The notes beneath the pieces were generated by a model. That model worked only from the letters and a program-made list of their open reading frames with translations. It made no database searches and had not been told where the DNA came from. Below are positions 58,677 through 64,000 of a stretch of DNA of 64,000 bases, in pieces; positions within the stretch are counted from its first letter, which is position 1, and the number at the start of each line of letters is the position of its first letter. A program made the position numbers and the translations under genes. The DNA lies in NCBI RefSeq assembly GCF_001955535.1, contig NZ_MPVN01000004.1:1-64000 (forward strand), read 5' to 3'. The stretch is from Paenibacillus sp. FSL H7-0326 (GTDB taxonomy: Bacteria; Bacillota; Bacilli; Paenibacillales; Paenibacillaceae).

Positions 58677-59957
58677 ATGAAGGAAAGATTCAAGACAATC
58701 GTACTCGCAATCTTGATCACCGCAAGCTTGTTTCAGAGCTATTTTCTCATCTACCGGCTGCCGGGCAGTTATTCGGTTGTTACAAGCGATTCCAATTATA
58801 TCAAGACGGAGAATATGGGTCAGGAGCAGCGAATCGAGAATCTGATCTTCCCTGATCACATGGTTATTCATATGGGTGAAGACCGGCATACACTTTTCTA
58901 TCCAGAATCGACCTTCTATCAGCTGATTTATTCGCGGCTTGCCGGGCGCAGCTTCGGAGAATTTCAGAGACAGAGTGTGAGCTCGGAGAACTGGAATGAG
59001 CTGAAGAAAGAGAATCTGGGAATTGAGCTGTCGTTCGAAGGCGGGATGCCGGTGGCACTGCTGCAAAGAGTGATGCAGCTCAGCAGTGATCCATTATTTG
59101 AAGCTGAAACAATCAATAAGATCTGGATATATACAGATAGTGATGACAAGGCACGTGCCTTGTTCTTTAGTTCACAGGGCGACGTGGTGTACGAAGCTGC
59201 CGATGTGGATCTTACAGTTCAGGATATTAAGCAGCATGTCGACTTCGGGGCAGGCTGGACTCCCTACAAGCTGACTAGTGGAGGATATTATCTTCCTGAA
59301 GAAGCACTGGAGATGGTTCAGGCCGAGCTGGGGACCCAGCAGTACACGGTGGAGCAGATGCAGCGAAGCCTGTTCTTCGATCCCAGCATGACACGGAACA
59401 TCCAAGAGAAGGATGGATCAGAAATCTATACGGACAGCAAGCGTAGTCTTCAGGTGAATTTCAATCAGCGCTGGGTCAGCTATAATGACCCGGCAGCCGT
59501 ACAGGCGAGCGAGGGTGATCGGACAAAGGATACTCTTGCGGCGATTGATTTTGTTAATCAGCATGGGGGATTTAATGGCACGTACCAGATGCAAATTGAC
59601 TCAGATGGAGACAGCACGGAGGTCCATCTACTCCCCTATTACGAGAGTTATCCGGTGCTCGATTTGCCGGAGTATGGATATGAGCATATGCGTCTCGAGG
59701 TTCAGAAGGAGCTCGTATCCACATATGAGCGTTCACTGCTGTATCTTAATGAAGCTGAGGAGCTCGGCAAGGAGATGGTGCAGCTTCCTTATGGGGACGA
59801 GCTGGCTGAACAGATCAAGGCGGCAGCAGGCGAACAGCAGGTTATCAAGCTAAATCCGGCTTATCAGCCGGTCGTATCAGAGGCTGGAATGAAGCTGGTT
59901 CCCGTATGGGAAATCACGCTGGCCAGCGGTCAAGTGAGTACGATTCCATCTTCTTGA
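58677..59957 (+). CDS. walH: WalK regulatory protein WalH (YycH)
   Basis: 426 aa. One N-terminal TM helix (about 7-27) and a large extracytoplasmic domain, as in YycH, which with YycI modulates WalK in the membrane. Sequence conservation is low in this family; the call rests on synteny, topology and length (B. subtilis 455 aa). ATG directly after the walK stop, with GGGAGTG as SD. Confidence 0.92.
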   Translation: MKERFKTIVLAILITASLFQSYFLIYRLPGSYSVVTSDSNYIKTENMGQEQRIENLIFPDHMVIHMGEDRHTLFYPESTFYQLIYSRLAGRSFGEFQRQSVSSENWNELKKENLGIELSFEGGMPVALLQRVMQLSSDPLFEAETINKIWIYTDSDDKARALFFSSQGDVVYEAADVDLTVQDIKQHVDFGAGWTPYKLTSGGYYLPEEALEMVQAELGTQQYTVEQMQRSLFFDPSMTRNIQEKDGSEIYTDSKRSLQVNFNQRWVSYNDPAAVQASEGDRTKDTLAAIDFVNQHGGFNGTYQMQIDSDGDSTEVHLLPYYESYPVLDLPEYGYEHMRLEVQKELVSTYERSLLYLNEAEELGKEMVQLPYGDELAEQIKAAAGEQQVIKLNPAYQPVVSEAGMKLVPVWEITLASGQVSTIPSS

Positions 59958-60017
59958 TGTGCTTCCACTACCCTGGACTTGTGCTGTCAAAGGTCTATAA
60001 TGAAATGAGGTGAGGAA

Positions 60018-60758
60018 ATGGATTGGGGCCGTGCTAAGAATGTGTTAATCTATGCTTTTTTACTGCTGAATCTGGTACTCGGATATCAGCTCTGGATGGA
60101 TGCGCGGGAAACTGCGGGCTCAAGTCTGGACTTCACCTCGCTGGGAGAGAGCACACAGCGGCTCATGGAAGAGAAGGGAATCGAGATTCTCGCTCCCATT
60201 CCAAGTGAAACACCTGCAATGCCCAAGCTCACCTATCGGTATGTGAATGGAAGCAAGGCAGCAAAGCCGATTCAGCTGGAAGAGCCGATCGACAGCAAGC
60301 TGATCTTCTCTGAGCAGGAGATGGAAGCCGCACTGCAGCCATTTATTCCGAACATTGCGGAATATAAGCTCGATCCACTGGCCAATCCAGACGTGCTGGA
60401 TCGTTTCATCCTGCATCCGCTGGCTGAACAGAAATGGCCGTTGTTTCATGTGGACCTGGCACTGTATTATTCCAATCAAAAAATAACGGCTTATGAGCTG
60501 TCACCGATTGAAATGTCGACATTTGAAGAAGAACAACAGGTGCTTCCGGCTTCGAAGGCGCTTGGCACATTGGTTGAATTATTCTTGCCCGATGAAGCCG
60601 TCGTTCAGGATATTGAGCTCGGATATTATGGGGAGGAGTTCAACTCGGACAGCCAGGTCGCAGCCCCTGCATGGCGATTCGTGCTCGAGAGCGGGCAGCA
60701 GTATTATGTGCAGGGCATCAGCGGAGAGGTTATTAGTCCGAAGTCAGATAAACCGTAA
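60018..60758 (+). CDS. walI: WalK regulatory protein WalI (YycI)
   Basis: 246 aa. MDWGRAKNVLIYAFLLLNLV: short cytoplasmic start then one TM helix, the diagnostic YycI N terminus (WxxxKxIFIxxFLLLNxxL). The rest is an extracytoplasmic domain. AGGTGAGGAA precedes ATG. 60 bp after walH, 13 bp before walJ. Confidence 0.94.
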   Translation: MDWGRAKNVLIYAFLLLNLVLGYQLWMDARETAGSSLDFTSLGESTQRLMEEKGIEILAPIPSETPAMPKLTYRYVNGSKAAKPIQLEEPIDSKLIFSEQEMEAALQPFIPNIAEYKLDPLANPDVLDRFILHPLAEQKWPLFHVDLALYYSNQKITAYELSPIEMSTFEEEQQVLPASKALGTLVELFLPDEAVVQDIELGYYGEEFNSDSQVAAPAWRFVLESGQQYYVQGISGEVISPKSDKP

Positions 60759-60771
60759 GGAGTTTTAAGCT

Positions 60772-61578
60772 ATGGGGATCGCTTTTACCGTATTGTCGAG
60801 CGGTTCGACAGGCAATGCGACTGTCGTGCGTAATGAGGATACTGCTTTATTAATAGATGCTGGCCTGAGTGCCAAACGAATAGATGAGCTGCTGCTTGAA
60901 CGGGACATGCTTGGGTCTCAGCTGGATGGAATCTTGGTAACGCATGAGCATTCTGACCACATTCGAGGACTAGGCGCAGTGGCACGTAAATATAATTTAC
61001 CGATCTATGCAAACACGAATACCTGGAAGGCGATGCACAAGGCGCTTGGCAAAATTCCAGAGGAGAACATCAGGATCATGGAGAGCGGAGAGGTCCGTGA
61101 GTTTGAGTCACTGCGTGTGGAATCTTTCGGGATCTCTCATGATGCAGCCGAGCCGGTGGGTTATTCATTTTATGATGGCAAGGAGAAGCTGAGTGTAGCC
61201 ACCGATCTCGGTTATATGAGCGACAAGGTTAGACTTGCCATATCGGATGCAGATGTGCTCGTGCTCGAATCCAATCACGACATTGACATGCTTCGGATGG
61301 GACGGTACCCGTGGAATACGAAGCGCCGTATCATGAGTGATCTGGGACACTTGTCTAACGAAGCGGCAGGTGCGGCACTTAGTGAGCTGCTGAACGGCCG
61401 AACCAAACGAGCGTATTTAGCACATTTGAGCCGGGACCATAATATGATGGAGCTGGCGAAGTTGACCGTTCGCGGTGCGATGGAGGACCGGGGCTGCTTC
61501 TACAAGGACAGTGAATTTCAGCTGTGCGAGACGTATTATGACCGGCCTACACCGTGGGATAAGGTGGGCTCTCCATAA
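60772..61578 (+). CDS. walJ: Metallo-beta-lactamase fold protein WalJ (YycJ)
   Basis: 268 aa. MBL-fold hydrolase; motif THEHSDHIRG (HxHxDH) near residue 61-68, SHDAAEPVGY, ATDLGYM and LESNHD supply further metal ligands. Possibly a nuclease; in B. subtilis YycJ is linked to DNA double-strand-break repair or cell-division coordination (not settled). AAGGAG precedes ATG. Its 3' end overlaps a convergent small ORF by 32 bp. Confidence 0.95.
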   Translation: MGIAFTVLSSGSTGNATVVRNEDTALLIDAGLSAKRIDELLLERDMLGSQLDGILVTHEHSDHIRGLGAVARKYNLPIYANTNTWKAMHKALGKIPEENIRIMESGEVREFESLRVESFGISHDAAEPVGYSFYDGKEKLSVATDLGYMSDKVRLAISDADVLVLESNHDIDMLRMGRYPWNTKRRIMSDLGHLSNEAAGAALSELLNGRTKRAYLAHLSRDHNMMELAKLTVRGAMEDRGCFYKDSEFQLCETYYDRPTPWDKVGSP

Positions 61579-61753
61579 AGCTGTCGAGCTCGGCTGCTTT
61601 TTTCTCCACCTCTTCACGGGTCAGGATATTCTTCTCGACGAGCAGCTCGATGATTACACTGAGGGCGAGGGTATTGCGATAATGCTCTTCCTTCAGATCA
61701 GCCAGCTTGGCTGCCATTTGGATCTCTTCCATTGCAGAGTAGACACGATTCAT
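61547..61753 (-). CDS. Small hypothetical protein convergent to walJ
   Basis: 68 aa; not recognised. Helical, charged (EEIQMAAKLADLKEEHYRNT, LTREEVEKKAAELDSF). AAGGAGG lies 7 nt before the ATG at 61753, so translation is likely; an in-frame ATG further upstream (61825) has no SD. It overlaps the end of walJ by 32 bp tail to tail, so the transcripts are antisense there. The LTREEVEKKA segment resembles a nitrile-hydratase/DUF-type helical pattern only weakly; no function is proposed. Confidence 0.7.
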   Translation of the reverse strand: MNRVYSAMEEIQMAAKLADLKEEHYRNTLALSVIIELLVEKNILTREEVEKKAAELDSFMESPPYPTV

Positions 61754-62127
61754 GTGTAGACCTCCTTCTATTAATCTCTTTAATTCGGCTTGTATTCTAT
61801 TGTAGTCAGGAGAGCATAGAATCATTCCTGTTTTTTCCTCTGTAACGAAATATAGAGCCGTGGTATGCTAAAAAGGCTGTTTGAACTGAACGAAAGACTG
61901 CTTGAATCTTCTAATTTTTGGTGAAATTAAGGTATATGTCTTATTGTTCGTTCTAGACGGGCCGTTGTGCTGGAAAAAGTTCCTAGAAACTTTTTGTGCA
62001 ACGGAGGTGTCTAATATAGTAGTGTCTTGATTCATACATTTGATGATTTGATATATAACCATGTAACAAGTGTTAAGGCGAGAAGAACAGGTCTTGATGC
62101 GTAGTGATACGAAGGGGAGAGGATTTA
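61754..62127. other. Spacer between the small ORF and htrA
   Basis: 374 bp with divergent leaders: the AAGGAGG of the minus-strand ORF (61760-61766) at one end and the htrA SD at the other. One GC-containing imperfect repeat around AGTTCCTAGAAACTT (61978-61992) is seen. No gene. Confidence 0.4.
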
Positions 62128-63369
62128 ATGGGTTTGTTTGATGACGAATTTTATTCCACCAAAGTATCGAAACGGACCGGAAAATCGATAGGGCGGGTAA
62201 GATTCAGCCGTAAGAAATTCTGGCCAAAAACAGTAAGTACATCAGGGTCCTCCTCTCTTTCCATGCTTCAAGTTGCCATTATTAGCTCGGTGATTAGTGC
62301 GGTTGTGTCTGTTGGTATATTCGCACTCGTTGCGATGCCGGGGGATGCTCAGACGGCCTTCTCCGGTACTTCACTCAGAACAGCGCAAGGTGATCCGTAT
62401 GAACGCATTATTACTGCCGGTGACAAGGTAAGGCCTGCTGTTGTCAGTATTGTCAGCCATCGTGAGATCGACGGCTCGCGCATAGAGGATGCGGCTCTAG
62501 GATCCGGTGTCATCTTTAAGATTGAAGGCGATACCGCCTATATTATGACCAACCATCATGTTGTGGACAGCGGAGATAATCTGGAGGCTGTTACTGTGGA
62601 TGGGGTATCCAAAGAGGCAAAGCTCATCGGGAAGGATCGCATCAGCGATGTAGCCGTCCTGTCCATTGACAGTAAAGGCATCAATACAACGGTTGAAATC
62701 GGTGATTCGAAGCAGATTCGCCGGGGAGAAACCGTGCTTGCGATCGGTAATCCGCTGGGTCTTGGTGGTACGATGACTTCGGGGATTGTGAGCTATACGA
62801 ACCGAATGATCCCTGTATCGATTAACCAGGACGGAGTATATGATTGGGAGCAGAATGTCATTCAGACCGATGCTGCAATCAATGAAGGTAACAGCGGTGG
62901 AGCGCTGATCAACATGCAGGGTGAACTGATCGGGATCAATACGATGAAGATTGCAGACATGGGGGTTGAAGGCCTTGGCTTTGCGATTCCGACAGAAGAT
63001 GTGATGAAGATTGTGACCGATCTGATGGAGGATGGCCAAGTATCAAGACCCTTCCTCGGTGTGTACACAATTGATCTGTCGAGCTCCTATGCACCGCTTG
63101 ACGAGGAGCAGCGCAAGGAGCTGAAGCTGCCTGATTCGGTAGAGGAAGGCGCTCTTGTACTGGAGTCATCCGGACCAGCGGGCGAAGCAGGACTTAAGCT
63201 GAATGATGTCATCGTTGAATTTGACGGAGAGCCGATCCAATCGACGATGGATGTGCGAAAGTATCTGTATGATAAGAAGAAGATCGGGGATGAGATGGTC
63301 ATCTCTTATTACCGGGATGGGAAGCTGCAGGAAGCAACGGTGAAGCTGACCGATAAGCCGGTGGAATGA
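62128..63369 (+). CDS. htrA: HtrA-like serine protease (DegP family, YyxA type)
   Basis: 413 aa from the ATG at 62128, 6 nt after GGAGAGG; a GTG at 62104 adds eight residues. Cytoplasmic N terminus (1-45), TM (46-70), trypsin-like domain with catalytic H144 (TNHHVVD), D174 (RISDVAVL) and S256 (EGNSGGAL), and one PDZ domain (about 305-400; LKLNDVIVEFDGEPI). Quality-control protease at the outer face of the membrane. Last gene of the wal region in conserved order. Confidence 0.96.
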   Translation: MGLFDDEFYSTKVSKRTGKSIGRVRFSRKKFWPKTVSTSGSSSLSMLQVAIISSVISAVVSVGIFALVAMPGDAQTAFSGTSLRTAQGDPYERIITAGDKVRPAVVSIVSHREIDGSRIEDAALGSGVIFKIEGDTAYIMTNHHVVDSGDNLEAVTVDGVSKEAKLIGKDRISDVAVLSIDSKGINTTVEIGDSKQIRRGETVLAIGNPLGLGGTMTSGIVSYTNRMIPVSINQDGVYDWEQNVIQTDAAINEGNSGGALINMQGELIGINTMKIADMGVEGLGFAIPTEDVMKIVTDLMEDGQVSRPFLGVYTIDLSSSYAPLDEEQRKELKLPDSVEEGALVLESSGPAGEAGLKLNDVIVEFDGEPIQSTMDVRKYLYDKKKIGDEMVISYYRDGKLQEATVKLTDKPVE

Positions 63370-63426
63370 TAGTGGAATGAGTGGTGAGAGTAGAAGCTTA
63401 GACAGCTGGCTCCTCACATTTTGCTG

Positions 63427-63457
63427 AAGTCCGACATGATGATGTCGGACTTTTTTT
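63427..63457 (+). terminator. Terminator after htrA
   Basis: AAGTCCGACAT (63427-63437) pairs with ATGTCGGACTT (63442-63452), then T5. Confidence 0.93.
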
Positions 63458-63523
63458 ATGTGGATCAAGATGTGAAGTCTCATAAGAATTGAATGAAGCT
63501 GCCTAGGCTGAGCTGCAGCTGGC

Positions 63524-63910
63524 TTAGTGGTAGACGACGAAGGCAGTCACGGTGTATGCAGTACTGAAGATACATAGTGACAATGAGCGTAAATACTCTC
63601 TTGAGAGTCGATTGAGTTTCCATTCTTTAAACGCATTATAGGCATGAATCAGGGTAAACGCGAAAAATAGTAAGGCATTTGGCTGTTCCATGATATACAC
63701 GCTAACCATGACAAGAGCCATCGAAATTATCGCACTTGCGACATCTATCCTCTTCAAGGCGGTTGTTTTCTCTATAGGCTCAAATCTTTCTACTTCAAAG
63801 CTCCAGGAGAACAGAAAATAATACAGCGCATTTAGAATAAAGAACGTAACTATCAAGAGAGAATTAAGATCGGAATGGATAGGGCTTCCCTCCTTTCGGA
63901 AATGGATCAT
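63524..63910 (-). CDS. Hypothetical small membrane protein
   Basis: 128 aa from the ATG at 63910; about four TM helices (17-35, 57-75, 76-92, 107-126). Not recognised. The ATG has only a weak AGGAA upstream. A strong AAAGGAGGG (63896-63888) lies inside the ORF, 7 nt before an in-frame ATC codon, so the real start may be that rare ATC or the in-frame TTG about 30 nt further on. Minus strand, convergent with htrA. Confidence 0.6.
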   Translation of the reverse strand: MIHFRKEGSPIHSDLNSLLIVTFFILNALYYFLFSWSFEVERFEPIEKTTALKRIDVASAIISMALVMVSVYIMEQPNALLFFAFTLIHAYNAFKEWKLNRLSREYLRSLSLCIFSTAYTVTAFVVYH

Positions 63911-64000
63911 TTCCTATTTTACAATAACTGGAACGGGATTTGAATTATCTGAATGTAGAACGAAGCACAGGTTGGAATAGGATATCTGTATGACATTGGG

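Overview
The window is an origin-of-replication region from a Gram-positive, spore-forming member of the Bacillota, most likely Paenibacillus or a close relative. Reasons: the gene content and order (16S rRNA - HD-GYP protein - gyrA - YheC/D ATP-grasp - gyrB - remB - recF - yaaA - dnaN - dnaA on one side; rpmH - rnpA - yidC - jag - mnmE - mnmG - rsmG - noc - soj - spo0J on the other), the spore gene yyaC, the essential walRK system, strong AGGAGG-type ribosome binding sites and frequent GTG/TTG starts. The species call is inference from gene order; no database search was possible.

Layout. (1) 1-12306, mostly minus strand: the 5' end of a 16S rRNA gene with tandem promoters, an HD-GYP protein with a degenerate HD motif, gyrA, gyrB, remB, recF, yaaA, dnaN and dnaA. 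The unwinding site lies between dnaA and dnaN (about 10840-10950) and shows a DnaA box followed by a run of DnaA-trios. (2) 12307-17310: the region upstream of dnaA carries DnaA boxes, then a complete gluconate cluster gntR-gntP-gntK on the minus strand with GntR operators and its own terminator, then a second group of DnaA boxes before rpmH. In B. subtilis dnaA and rpmH are direct neighbours, so this cluster sits inside the origin neighbourhood. (3) 17311-27345, plus strand: ribosomal protein L34, RNase P protein, YidC insertase, Jag, tRNA modification (mnmE, mnmG), rsmG, and the segregation genes noc, soj (parA) and spo0J (parB), with two parS sites. (4) 27466-31592: a cysteine desulfurase-family enzyme, a DUF4446 protein, yyaC (minus), a DUF3343 putative Se/S carrier, an MscS channel, a DUF951 protein and tRNA-Ser(CGA). 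(5) 32087-34388: a YjzC-like small protein (minus), rpsF-ssb-rpsR, and a membrane-anchored M15 peptidase. (6) 35347-41095: a complete five-gene oligopeptide ABC transporter (Opp type) with a strong hairpin between the binding-protein gene and the first permease gene. (7) 41479-46242: an S11 D-Ala-D-Ala carboxypeptidase-like protein, a DHA2-type MFS transporter, an LCP cell-wall ligase and a CBS-pair protein. (8) 46367-53124: a MazG-like protein, a DUF2232 membrane protein, gdpP, rplI, dnaB helicase, and purA with probable PurR boxes. (9) 53412-63910: an acidic low-complexity membrane-anchored protein, a LysM/G5/M23 peptidase, walR-walK-walH-walI-walJ, a small convergent ORF, an HtrA protease, and a hypothetical membrane protein on the minus strand.

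Together the genes make up the replication initiation, chromosome partition, translation and cell-wall control core found around oriC in this group. Transcription mostly runs away from oriC. The exceptions are dnaA and the gnt cluster, which point at the unwinding site, the yheC/D-like gene between the gyrase genes, and three short minus-strand genes on the right arm. No insertion sequence, prophage or CRISPR array was seen. The most unusual feature is the gluconate cluster lodged between two groups of DnaA boxes. Secondary leads are a possible desulfurase/DUF3343 sulfur or selenium relay, a parS site that forms the stem of the rsmG terminator, and a degenerate HD-GYP protein.
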